Below are positions 8,918 through 16,655 of a stretch of 64,000 nt of DNA, piece by piece. Where the stretch lies: contig CAVZRR010000009.1 of the NCBI GenBank assembly GCA_963777725.1, positions 22,679-86,678 on the forward strand. The letters are read 5' to 3'. This stretch comes from RPQJ01 sp963777725. GTDB taxonomy: Bacteria; Pseudomonadota; Gammaproteobacteria; Steroidobacterales; Steroidobacteraceae. Numbering within the stretch: the first letter of the stretch is position 1; the number at the start of each line of letters is the position of its first letter. Both the position numbers and the translations under genes were made by a program. The notes below the pieces were generated by a model. It worked only from the letters and a program-made list of their open reading frames with translations. It was not told the origin of the DNA and ran no database searches.

Positions 8918-10516
8918 TCACTGAGTGATCCAGAGCGGCTCGTCGGCATTCGACGCGCGCAGGCCGAACGCCCACGGGGACGTCCAGTTGTCGTTCTGCA
9001 GCACGGCACCGACCTGGCCGCTCGCGGGCGCCATCGTGAACGCGGTGCCGGTCGCATCGGCGAACGCGGTCGCCGTGAAGTAGGTCCGCGGCGCGAGCAC
9101 CGAGACGCTGGCATTCGCAGAGTCGGTGATCACGACGTTCCCTGTGTTGAAGGCGTAGTTGCCGCCGTTCGTGCTGGGATTGAGGCCCCGCACCCAGTCG
9201 ACCAGCGGATCGCCGTTCGCGAGCGTGCCCTTGGCCGGCTCCTCGCACGCAATGATCGTGTTGACCAGCGTCGATTCGCCGGCGGCGGCAGCAGCCAGCG
9301 ACACGCTGCTCTCGATCTCGAGGCACTCGTTCGAGGTCTTGCCGTTGGCGGTCACGCCGTACGCTGCGTAGACGATGCTGTCCTGCAGCTGGATCCGGCC
9401 GCCCTGGCGCACCAGCGGGCCCTCGGAGTCGCCGTGCGTGCCGGCGTCGAAGTTCGACGTGATGCAGGTCATGTTGCGGATCGTCGGGTTGGTCAGCGGC
9501 GTCGTGTCGAGCGGCGCGCCGGCGTTGCTGCGGCCTTCGCCGATGTTGTCGCCCTCGACGCAGCGATTGCCATCCGTGCGGTAGTGGATGACGAGCGCCT
9601 TGTCGATCGTGCCGCTCCAGCCGTCCGAGAAGTCGAGGGAGTCGTCACGCGCGAACAGCACGACGGCGTTGCTGACGTTGACCGCGCCGCCGAAGAACTC
9701 GAGGCCGTCGTCGAACGTGCTGTAGACCTGCACGAACTCCACCTCGGTGCCCGCGCCGACCGCGTTGAACGTGATGCCGTTCAGCTCGTCGCCCGGCGCC
9801 ACTTCGAAGCCCGTGTGCTTGACGACCACGTAGCGCAGCGAGCCGGAGCTCTCGGCGTTGTCGTTGCCGCCGTAGTTCGAGGGCTGGCCCTCGGCCGTGA
9901 CGTGGCACTGGTTGTTCAGCCGCTGGTCGTCGGTGCAGTTGTTCGTGATGCCGTTGCCGTTGATCACGAGGCCGCCCCACAGCGAGACGTCGTTGGCACC
10001 GGCGGTGTTCGAAACCGCATCGGCGAACGCGGTGAACGTGATCGGCGCGGAAGGAGAGCCCTGCGCGATGATCTGCGAGCCGCGGTTGATCAGCACGTAG
10101 TCCGCCGAATCGGAGAACGCCAGCGTGTTACCCGCAGCGATCGTCAGCTTCGGCCCGGTGCCGCCGGCCGGCGCGGCGCCGCTGCTGACGTTCTGGCCGA
10201 CGAACAGGCTGTCCTGGAAGAGATGCACGCCCGAGATGAACGGGATCGTGAGGTCCACCAGCAGCGGGTTGGTCGTGCCGACGAAATCGGCACCGTAGAC
10301 GCAGTTGCGGCCGTCGAACGTGCCCTGGCGAACCTGGCTCGAGTTGGGAATCGTGTACGAGGCGCACGGGTTGGTGCTGCCGCCGCCGCCCGAGGTGTTC
10401 TGGCTGTTGTCGACCGAGTTGTCGGTCGTCGCGACCTTGAGGTCCACGCCGCCGCCCTCGCAGGCAGCCAGGCCAACGATCGCGACGCCCGCGAACAGCA
10501 AGCGATACATGTTCAT
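8918..10516 (-). CDS. Large lipoprotein with right-handed beta-helix-like repeats
   Basis: A 532-residue lipoprotein with lipobox GLAAC near residue 18, followed by a Gly/Ser/Asn-rich linker (VDNSQNTSGGGGSTN). The body is rich in Gly, Asn, Asp and Thr and contains recurring turns such as SLWGGLVINGNG and DDGLEFFGGAVNVSNAV, with several cysteines. This composition fits a parallel beta-helix or passenger-like surface domain. The ATG at 10516 has AGGAGAG nine bases upstream; a second ATG lies at 10510. Similar lipoproteins occur beside TonB receptors in other Proteobacteria and may hand the substrate to the receptor, but no ligand can be named. It is first in the two-gene operon with the receptor. 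Confidence 0.72.
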   Translation of the reverse strand: MNMYRLLFAGVAIVGLAACEGGGVDLKVATTDNSVDNSQNTSGGGGSTNPCASYTIPNSSQVRQGTFDGRNCVYGADFVGTTNPLLVDLTIPFISGVHLFQDSLFVGQNVSSGAAPAGGTGPKLTIAAGNTLAFSDSADYVLINRGSQIIAQGSPSAPITFTAFADAVSNTAGANDVSLWGGLVINGNGITNNCTDDQRLNNQCHVTAEGQPSNYGGNDNAESSGSLRYVVVKHTGFEVAPGDELNGITFNAVGAGTEVEFVQVYSTFDDGLEFFGGAVNVSNAVVLFARDDSLDFSDGWSGTIDKALVIHYRTDGNRCVEGDNIGEGRSNAGAPLDTTPLTNPTIRNMTCITSNFDAGTHGDSEGPLVRQGGRIQLQDSIVYAAYGVTANGKTSNECLEIESSVSLAAAAAGESTLVNTIIACEEPAKGTLANGDPLVDWVRGLNPSTNGGNYAFNTGNVVITDSANASVSVLAPRTYFTATAFADATGTAFTMAPASGQVGAVLQNDNWTSPWAFGLRASNADEPLWITQ

Positions 10517-10703
10517 GCGCAAACTCTCCTGAGTACGACGGCAAGGAAACGGGAAGCGCGTACCTTAGGGAGCGTCCGTGACTGAAAAGTGACCAGCGCA
10601 TGACGACGGCGTGACGGTGGCCCGGACTGCGCGCGGGCCGCCGGCAGCGTGCGCGTGGCAGATCCGCGGCAAGGGAGGCAGAATGCGGGCGTAACGATCT
10701 CGC

Positions 10704-12431
10704 GTGACCCGGATCATCAAACAGTCCTCGACGAATCTCGCGGCAACCCGGGACCGGCTCCTCACGATCGGGCCCGGCCTCGCCGGCCTGCTCGGCTACC
10801 AGCGGAACAACCTGCCGCACGATGTCGTCGCGGGACTGGCCGTGGCCGCCGTCACCGTGCCGGTCGGCATCGCCAACGCGCAACTCGCGGGCCTGCCGCC
10901 GGCGACCGGCCTGTACGCGAGCATCCTGCCGCTCGTGGCCTACGCGATCTTCGGCACCTCGCGGCAACTGATCGTCGGTACGTCCGCGGCGGCGTCGGCA
11001 CTGGTCGCTTCTGCGGTCGCACCACTGGCGGGCGGCGACCCCGCGCTCTACCTCGCCCTGTCGATGATGCTGGCTCTGCTGGTCGGGCTGATGTGCATCG
11101 GCGCGAGCTTCCTCCGCCTCGGCGCCATTGCCGACTTCCTCTCGAAGCCGATCCTGGTCGGCTTCATGAACGGCCTGTCGATCAGCATCGTGCTGGGCCA
11201 GCTCGGTCCGCTGTTCGGCATCCAGATCGCGTCGAGCGGGTTCTTTCCGCGCGCCTTCGAGTTCATGCGCAGCCTGTCGCTGACGCACCTGCCGACGCTG
11301 GCGATCGGTCTGCTGTCGCTCGCCGTGCTGGTCGCCTCGGGGCGCTACCTGCGCAAGGTGCCGGCCGCGCTGCTGGCGATGCTCGTCGCCGGTCTCGCGG
11401 CGTGGCTCTTCTCGCTCGAGCCGGCCGGCGTCTCGATGATCGGCAAGGTGCCGGCCGGCCTGCCGATGCTGTCGCTGCCGCGCGTCCCGCTGCATCACCT
11501 GCCGGTCCTGCTCGCCGAGGCCGCAGGCCTTGCGCTGGTCAGCTTCTCGAGCATGATGCTGGTCGCGCGGAGCTTCGCCGACAAGAACCGCTACGACATC
11601 GACGCCGATCGCGAGATCGCGGCGCTCGGCGCCGCCAACATCGCCGCAGCCGTATCGCAGAGCTTCGTCGTCACCGGTTCGGGCACGCGCACTGCGGTGG
11701 CGGAATCTGCAGGCGCGCGCACGCAGGTCGCGGGCCTGGTGGCCGCCGCCGTGCTGGTGCCGGTGCTGCTGTTCCTCACGGCACCGCTGCAATTCGTGCC
11801 GACGGTGGCCCTCGCCGCGATCCTGATCACCACCGGGCTGTCGCTGATCAACTGGGAAGACCTGCGGGCGATCTACCGGATCGATCCGCAGGAATTCTGG
11901 CTGGCGATGATCGCGACCGTCGGCGTGCTGCTGTTCGGCGCGATCCAGGCCATCCTGTTCGTGGTCGTGCTGGCGCTGCTGCGCTTCGTGCGGCTCACGG
12001 CGCGGCCGAAGGTGGAAATCCTCGGCGAGCTCGCGGGCAACGCGGGCTACCAGTCGCTCGAGCGCCACCCGGCCGCAGCCTCGCCGCCGGGACTGGTGCT
12101 GTTCCGCTACAACGGGCCGATCGTTTTCTTCAGCGCGCCGCACTTCAAGAAGGCGGTGCGCAAGGCCGCGGCGGATGCCGGACCCGACCTCAAGTGGTTC
12201 GTCATCGACCTGCTGCCGGTCAGCATGATCGACGCCACGGGATTGTTCGCGATTCGCGACGAGTTCGACGCGCTGCGTTCGCGCGGCATCGTGGTGGCCG
12301 CAGCCGGCCGCGACACCGAGTGGGCCGATCGCGCGGCCCGGCGGGACCTGAGCGGGGTCCTGACCGGCATCCGCTTCTTCCCGACGCTGCGGCTCGCCGA
12401 GCTCGCCTATCGCGCGGAAACGCAGGCCTAG
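10704..12431 (+). CDS. SulP family anion transporter with STAS domain
   Basis: A 575-residue SulP (SLC26-type) transporter. The membrane part (about residues 35-430) has the family signature LAVAAVTVPVGIANAQLAGLPPATGLYAS split over the first helices, and the late motif VVTGSGTRTAVAESAGARTQ. The cytoplasmic C-terminus (about 450-570) is a STAS domain with VIDLLPVSMIDATGLFAIRD, where the Ser/Thr positions match the phosphorylatable loop of anti-sigma antagonists. The substrate may be sulfate, bicarbonate or another anion; no carbonic anhydrase or Cys-pathway gene is adjacent. The start is a GTG at 10704 with no clear ribosome site, so the exact N-terminus is uncertain. It converges with the hydrolase gene, with three bases between stops. 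Confidence 0.9.
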   Translation: MTRIIKQSSTNLAATRDRLLTIGPGLAGLLGYQRNNLPHDVVAGLAVAAVTVPVGIANAQLAGLPPATGLYASILPLVAYAIFGTSRQLIVGTSAAASALVASAVAPLAGGDPALYLALSMMLALLVGLMCIGASFLRLGAIADFLSKPILVGFMNGLSISIVLGQLGPLFGIQIASSGFFPRAFEFMRSLSLTHLPTLAIGLLSLAVLVASGRYLRKVPAALLAMLVAGLAAWLFSLEPAGVSMIGKVPAGLPMLSLPRVPLHHLPVLLAEAAGLALVSFSSMMLVARSFADKNRYDIDADREIAALGAANIAAAVSQSFVVTGSGTRTAVAESAGARTQVAGLVAAAVLVPVLLFLTAPLQFVPTVALAAILITTGLSLINWEDLRAIYRIDPQEFWLAMIATVGVLLFGAIQAILFVVVLALLRFVRLTARPKVEILGELAGNAGYQSLERHPAAASPPGLVLFRYNGPIVFFSAPHFKKAVRKAAADAGPDLKWFVIDLLPVSMIDATGLFAIRDEFDALRSRGIVVAAAGRDTEWADRAARRDLSGVLTGIRFFPTLRLAELAYRAETQA

Positions 12432-12434
12432 CCG

Positions 12435-13226
12435 CTAACGCGTCACCCACCGGTAGGCGGTGCCGGCGAGGCCTTCGGGGTCGAACGGTCGCCACTGGCC
12501 CTCGGGCTGCGCCAGCCGATCGGCGACGATCCACAGCACCACGGCGTTGAAACCCAGCCCGCAGTGGCTGCCCGGCACGCGGATGTTCTCGTGCATGGCC
12601 GGGTCGCCGTCGAACATCGCCTGGTGCTTCGGCACGACCCCGTCACTGTCGGAATACAGGCAGCTCATCGGCACCGGCGGCCGCGCGCGCAGTTGCTTCA
12701 CGCGTGGCTGCATCGCGTGCGCCGCCGATCCGAGCGGGTGCGCGACGAGCCGGTACAGCGCGTGCACGACCGGCGGCGACTGGCTGCCCTCGGGACCGAC
12801 CGTGACCGGGCTGCCGAGCGTGATGATGCCGCGCACGCACTCGGCGGCGTGGTGGGCGACGTACAGCGCGAACGCACCGCCGAGGCTCCAGCCCACGATG
12901 CTGACCTTGCGGCCGTGCTTGTGGTGCATGAAGCGCACCTTCTGCTCGAGCGCGGCGACGTGCTTGCGCTGCAGCCCGACGTTGCGGCCGAAGCCCCAGG
13001 TCTCGACGACGTAACCGCGGTTGCGCAGGAACGCCTTCATCGCGGCGAGCGGAATCTCGCTGCTCAGGAAACCGGGCACCAGCAGCACCGGGTGGCCGTC
13101 GCCGTGCGGCGCGCGCAGCAGGAAGGGCAGCGCCTGCGGCAGCATCGCGAGCTCGAGCGCCGCGCGCAGCTCGAGCAGCGAATGCAGCGTGCGTGGCGGA
13201 CCTATTCGGGACGGTGCAGTGGCCAT
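12435..13226 (-). CDS. Alpha/beta hydrolase
   Basis: A 263-residue alpha/beta hydrolase. The nucleophile elbow is GWSLGG (about residue 115), the acid is probably the Asp in SDSDGVV and the histidine is in GSHCGLG near residue 215. A GFLSS strand-turn precedes helix A and would form the oxyanion hole. There is no signal peptide. The ATG at 13226 was chosen; the frame extends only to a TTG further upstream. The fold and the lipase-like HPVLLVPGFLSS segment suggest an esterase or lipase. Lying head-to-head with the wax ester/diacylglycerol acyltransferase gene makes lipid ester turnover plausible, but that is inference. Confidence 0.82.
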   Translation of the reverse strand: MATAPSRIGPPRTLHSLLELRAALELAMLPQALPFLLRAPHGDGHPVLLVPGFLSSEIPLAAMKAFLRNRGYVVETWGFGRNVGLQRKHVAALEQKVRFMHHKHGRKVSIVGWSLGGAFALYVAHHAAECVRGIITLGSPVTVGPEGSQSPPVVHALYRLVAHPLGSAAHAMQPRVKQLRARPPVPMSCLYSDSDGVVPKHQAMFDGDPAMHENIRVPGSHCGLGFNAVVLWIVADRLAQPEGQWRPFDPEGLAGTAYRWVTR

Positions 13227-13262
13227 GGAGTAGGATCCCCAGCGATCCGCCAACGATAACAG

Positions 13263-13329
13263 AGGTGCCGGTGGTCGGATCCGTTGGATTTGGCGCTGCC
13301 AAATCCGACGGATCCGACCACCGGCACCT
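13263..13329. repeat. 67-bp near-perfect palindrome (copy 1)
   Basis: Two 32-base arms (13263-13294 and 13298-13329) separated by three bases, with one mismatch that is a G-T wobble in RNA. The outer end of each arm reads AGGTGCCGGTGGTCGGATCC going inward. It fills the gap between the hydrolase start and the acyltransferase start. The transcript would form a very stable hairpin 13 bases before the acyltransferase start codon. Confidence 0.95.
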
Positions 13330-13342
13330 TCGGAAAATGCTT

Positions 13343-14725
13343 ATGAAGAGACTGACCGGCCTGGACGGGATGTTCCTGCATCTCGAGACGCCGCAAACAC
13401 CGATGCACGTCGGCTCGCTGGCGCTGCTCGACCTGCCGAAGGGCTACCGCGGCGACTTCCTCGAGGACGTCAAGCGCTTGTACGCGCGCCGGATCCCGCT
13501 CGCGCCCGTGGTGAGCCGGAAACTGCTGGAACTGCCGCTGCACATGGCCAATCCGGTCTGGGTGCAGGCGGAGTCCATCGACCTTGACGCGCACATCCGG
13601 CGCATCGTGCTGCCGAAGCCTGGCACGCAGGCGCAGCTCGAGGACTGCGTCGGTCAACTGCACTCGATTCCACTCGACCGGACCCGGCCGCTCTGGAGCG
13701 TCGCCATCATCGAGGGCCTGAAGAGCGGCCAGGTCGCCTACTACACGAACATCCACCACGCCGTGATCGACGGGCAGGCTGGCGTCGAGTTGTCGAAGGC
13801 GATCTTCGATCTCACGCCGAAGTCGCGACGCGTTGCGCGCGTGCCGCATCGAACCATGCGGCGCGGGGACGAGCACCCCTGGCCCGGCGCGCTGATCGCA
13901 GGGGCCTTGCGACACGACGCGGAGCAGTATGCGAATTTCGTGCAGCAGCTGCCGGAGCTCGCCCGCAGGCTCGCCGGCATGAGGCGCGCTGCAAGGAGCA
14001 GTGCACCCGGCGGCTTCGCGCCAAGGACTCCGCTCAACGTCGGCATCAGCGCCGAGCGCGGCTTCGCCGGCGTGTCGGTACCGATGAAGGAAGTCAAGGC
14101 GATCGCGACGGCATACGAGGCGAAGGTCAACGACGTCGTGCTGGCGATCTGCAGCGGTGCCCTGCGGCGGTACCTGGGACACCACGGCGGTGTCCCGGAA
14201 GAGTCGCTGATCGCGGCCATGCCGATCTCGCTGCGCGAGCCCGGCAATACCGAGTTCACGACCCAGGCGACCATGGTCCGGGTCGCCCTCGCCACCGACA
14301 TCGCCGACCCGGTACGCCGCCTGCGCGTGATCCGCGACGCGACTAGCGCTGCGAAGTCAACCAGCGGCCGCGGCAAATCACTGCTGCCCATGGACTTCCC
14401 GACCATCGGCCTGCCTTGGATCGTGCACGGGCTGGCGTCGCTGTATGGTCGATCGGGCCTCACCAACCTCGCTCCGCCGATCGTCAACGTCGTCGTCTCG
14501 AACGTTCCCGGCCCGCCCGTGCCGCTGTATTTCGCGGGCGCCCGAGTCGCCCAATACTGGCCTCTGTCCATCGTCCAGCACGGGCTCGGCGTCAACATCA
14601 CGGTGGAAAGCTACGCCGGCGCCCTCGGCTTCGGCGTGACCACGGCTCGCGACGCCATGCGGGATCCGCGCCAGTTCGCCCGGGCGCTGCTCGCCGCGCA
14701 CCAGCAATTGATGAAGCGGCTGTGA
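13343..14725 (+). CDS. Wax ester synthase/diacylglycerol acyltransferase (WS/DGAT)
   Basis: A 460-residue acyltransferase that joins acyl-CoA to a fatty alcohol or diacylglycerol, giving storage wax esters or triacylglycerol at the inner membrane face. The active-site motif HHAVIDG is at about residue 133. The start LTGLDGMFLHLETPQTPMHV and the C-terminal block VVVSNVPGPPVPLYFAGA are diagnostic of the family. The length matches known members (about 450-470). Two ATGs are possible, 13337 and 13343. I chose 13343 because it gives the usual MKRLTGLD start and has GGAAAA six bases upstream. The gene is flanked on both sides by the 67-bp palindromes. Confidence 0.92.
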   Translation: MKRLTGLDGMFLHLETPQTPMHVGSLALLDLPKGYRGDFLEDVKRLYARRIPLAPVVSRKLLELPLHMANPVWVQAESIDLDAHIRRIVLPKPGTQAQLEDCVGQLHSIPLDRTRPLWSVAIIEGLKSGQVAYYTNIHHAVIDGQAGVELSKAIFDLTPKSRRVARVPHRTMRRGDEHPWPGALIAGALRHDAEQYANFVQQLPELARRLAGMRRAARSSAPGGFAPRTPLNVGISAERGFAGVSVPMKEVKAIATAYEAKVNDVVLAICSGALRRYLGHHGGVPEESLIAAMPISLREPGNTEFTTQATMVRVALATDIADPVRRLRVIRDATSAAKSTSGRGKSLLPMDFPTIGLPWIVHGLASLYGRSGLTNLAPPIVNVVVSNVPGPPVPLYFAGARVAQYWPLSIVQHGLGVNITVESYAGALGFGVTTARDAMRDPRQFARALLAAHQQLMKRL

Positions 14726-14732
14726 TCTCGAG

Positions 14733-14798
14733 AGGTGCCGGTGGTCGGATCCGTCGGATTTGGCAATGCCAAATCCGACGGATCCGACCACCGGCACC
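14733..14798. repeat. Perfect palindrome (copy 2), same orientation as copy 1
   Basis: Arms 14734-14764 and 14768-14798 are perfectly complementary over 31 bases, with loop AAT. The sequence is the same as copy 1 apart from the loop and one arm base. It begins eight bases after the acyltransferase stop and could act as a transcript 3' stabiliser or barrier. A -10-like TATAAA at 14812-14817 lies just beyond it, so the -35 region of any promoter for the next gene would fall on the palindrome. Confidence 0.95.
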
Positions 14799-14855
14799 GG
14801 CCCATTGAGCGTATAAAGGTAGACCCCCCTCCGAGCCGACGAGAGCGTTCGAGCA

Positions 14856-15170
14856 ATGCACGACAAGTCCCGCGTCTTCGACAACGACCCGCCCTACGGG
14901 GCCGCCAGCGACATCGCCGCGGAGCGGCGCCAGCGCATTGCCGCCGAGCTGGCCGCCGTGCAGGAACGCAAGCAGCGCGATCTTTCACTGCAGACGTCGA
15001 TGTCGAGCTCGCCCGAAGAGCGCATCAGCCTGTGGGAGCGACGCCACGGCATGAGCCTGCCGCGCGATGCGGCGCACCCCGTGCTGCCGTTCATCGCCAA
15101 GAGCACCGGACTGCTGCTCGAGCAGGTCCTGGACGAGCAGCGCCGCCGGGCCAGCCTCCGCGGCAACTGA
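14856..15170 (+). CDS. Small hypothetical protein (104 aa)
   Basis: I do not recognise a named family. The product is charged and probably mostly helical, with a coiled segment SDIAAERRQRIAAELAAVQE and a conserved-looking core ERISLWERRHGMSLPRDAAH. There is no signal peptide or membrane segment. The ATG at 14856 has only a weak GA-rich stretch upstream (ACGAGAGCG). It lies between palindrome copy 2 and the SIR2-TIR gene on the same strand, 105 bases before that gene, so it may or may not be cotranscribed with it. Confidence 0.65.
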   Translation: MHDKSRVFDNDPPYGAASDIAAERRQRIAAELAAVQERKQRDLSLQTSMSSSPEERISLWERRHGMSLPRDAAHPVLPFIAKSTGLLLEQVLDEQRRRASLRGN

Positions 15171-15179
15171 TCGATCGAC

Positions 15180-15203
15180 GCGTCAGCGCGTCGGCGCGTC
15201 AGC
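15180..15203. repeat. Three tandem octamers GCGTCAGC/GCGTCGGC
   Basis: Three consecutive 8-base units, the middle one with one substitution, lie just upstream of a candidate -10 element for the SIR2-TIR operon. Tandem units at this position are sometimes operators; that role is inference. Confidence 0.7.
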
Positions 15204-15229
15204 GGGCCATCGGGTTCCTGCCGGGAGAG

Positions 15230-15238
15230 TGCTATTCT
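15230..15238 (+). promoter_or_regulatory. Candidate extended -10 promoter for the SIR2-TIR operon
   Basis: TGCTATTCT matches an extended -10 (TGN + TATTCT), placed about 38 bases before the gene's ATG. No good -35 is visible at 17 bases, which is tolerable for an extended -10 element. The tandem octamers sit 27-50 bases upstream. Confidence 0.4.
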
Positions 15239-15275
15239 CGGCGTGCACAGGGGATGACCGCGCACAAACAGAACG

Positions 15276-16655
15276 ATGGCCGCGCTACCGCAGCTGCAGA
15301 ACCTCGATGACGATGCCTGGGACGACCTCCTCAATTACATAGAGGAGCGTCGGGTCATCCCGATCATCGGGCCCGACCTGCTGCGCGTCGAAACCGAGCG
15401 CGGCCCGCGCCTGCTCTACGAGTGGCTCGCCGAGAAACTCGCCGCCCGGCTTGCGGTCGACGTGACCGGGCTGACCCAACCCCTGACGCTGAACGACGTG
15501 GTCTGCTGCTACCTCGGCCAGCGCGGCCGGCGCGAAGAGGTCTACACCCGGCTGCGCTCGATCATGCGCGAGGTGCAGCTCGCACCCACGATGGCGCTGC
15601 GGCAACTGGCGCAGATCACCGACTTCGACCTGTTCGTGACCACGACGTTCGATCCGTTGCTGGAGCAGGCACTCAACCTGGAGCGGTTCGGCGGCCAGCC
15701 GACGGCAGACGTCATCGCCTATGCGCCGAACCGCGTCGCGGACCTGCCCGCCGAGCGCAGCCAGCTGCAGCGCCCGGTGGTCTATCACCTGCTGGGACGC
15801 CTCTCGGCCTCGCCCACCTACGTCGTCTCCGACGAGGACATGCTCGAATTCATCTGCGCGCTGCAGTCCGAGCACCTGACGCCGGAGAAGCTTTTCCACG
15901 AGCTGGAGCACAACCACCTGCTGCTGATCGGCAGCGATTTCTCGAACTGGCTGGCGCGTCTCTTCCTGCGCATGGCGAAGCGCCGCAGGCTTTCGGATCC
16001 GCGCGACGTCGGCGAGGTGTTCGCCGACGACCACACGATGAAGGACGAGCGGCTCGTCGCATTCCTGCAGCAGGTCAGCGTGCGCACGCGCGTCTACTCC
16101 GGTGCCGAGGCTTTCGTCGCGGAACTGCACCAACGCTGGCAGCAGCGCCAGACGACCGCGGCGCCCGCGCCTGTCGCCGGCACCGCGCCGCAGCGCTTCC
16201 TGCCGCCGTCACGCGAGATGCCGGAGAACGCGATCTTCATCAGCTACGCGCGTGAGGACCTGCCCGCCGTGCAGCGTCTCAAGGCCGGTCTCGACGCCGC
16301 GGGCCTGACGACCTGGTTCGACCTCGACCGTCTCGAGGGTGGCGACGACTACGACCGCAAGATCCACGCGAACATCGCGCGCTGCAGCTTTTTCCTGCCG
16401 GTGATCTCGGCGACGACCCAGCGCCGGCTCGAAGCGTATTTCCGGCGCGAGTGGAGCTATGCAGTGGATCGCTCACGGAACATCGCCGAGGGTGCGGTCT
16501 TCATCCTGCCGGTCTGCATCGACGACACCTCGGAGGCGGCGGCCCTGGTGCCTGACAAGTTCAAGTCCGTGCACATCTCGCGCCTCCCGGATGGCGAGCC
16601 GACGCCCGACTTCCTGCGCCGGCTGCAGGATCTCTTCAGCGCACGCCGCGCATGA
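15276..16655 (+). CDS. SIR2-like/TIR two-domain protein
   Basis: A 459-residue cytoplasmic protein. Residues about 20-290 form a SIR2_2-like Rossmann domain: VIPIIGPDLL (nucleotide loop, 28-36), FDLFVTTTFDPLLEQAL (117-133, standing for the usual TTNYD), VVYHLL with the candidate catalytic His at 171, and LLLIGSDFSNW (215-225). Residues about 318-435 form a TIR domain opening AIFISYARED. The TIR position that is a catalytic glutamate in NADase TIRs is Lys362 (DDYDRKI), so this TIR is probably a binding or signalling module, leaving SIR2 as the likely NAD-consuming part. Its stop overlaps the next gene's ATG by four bases (ATGA), so the two products are almost certainly made together. SIR2 and TIR domains are both hallmarks of anti-phage systems such as Thoeris; function here is inference. 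Confidence 0.85.
   Translation: MAALPQLQNLDDDAWDDLLNYIEERRVIPIIGPDLLRVETERGPRLLYEWLAEKLAARLAVDVTGLTQPLTLNDVVCCYLGQRGRREEVYTRLRSIMREVQLAPTMALRQLAQITDFDLFVTTTFDPLLEQALNLERFGGQPTADVIAYAPNRVADLPAERSQLQRPVVYHLLGRLSASPTYVVSDEDMLEFICALQSEHLTPEKLFHELEHNHLLLIGSDFSNWLARLFLRMAKRRRLSDPRDVGEVFADDHTMKDERLVAFLQQVSVRTRVYSGAEAFVAELHQRWQQRQTTAAPAPVAGTAPQRFLPPSREMPENAIFISYAREDLPAVQRLKAGLDAAGLTTWFDLDRLEGGDDYDRKIHANIARCSFFLPVISATTQRRLEAYFRREWSYAVDRSRNIAEGAVFILPVCIDDTSEAAALVPDKFKSVHISRLPDGEPTPDFLRRLQDLFSARRA

Noticed and set aside
15276..16655. Assignment as a Thoeris system
   Set aside because: Thoeris uses separate SIR2 (ThsA, with SLOG) and TIR (ThsB) proteins. Here one fused protein lacks SLOG, the TIR lacks the catalytic Glu, and the partner is an nSTAND NTPase.
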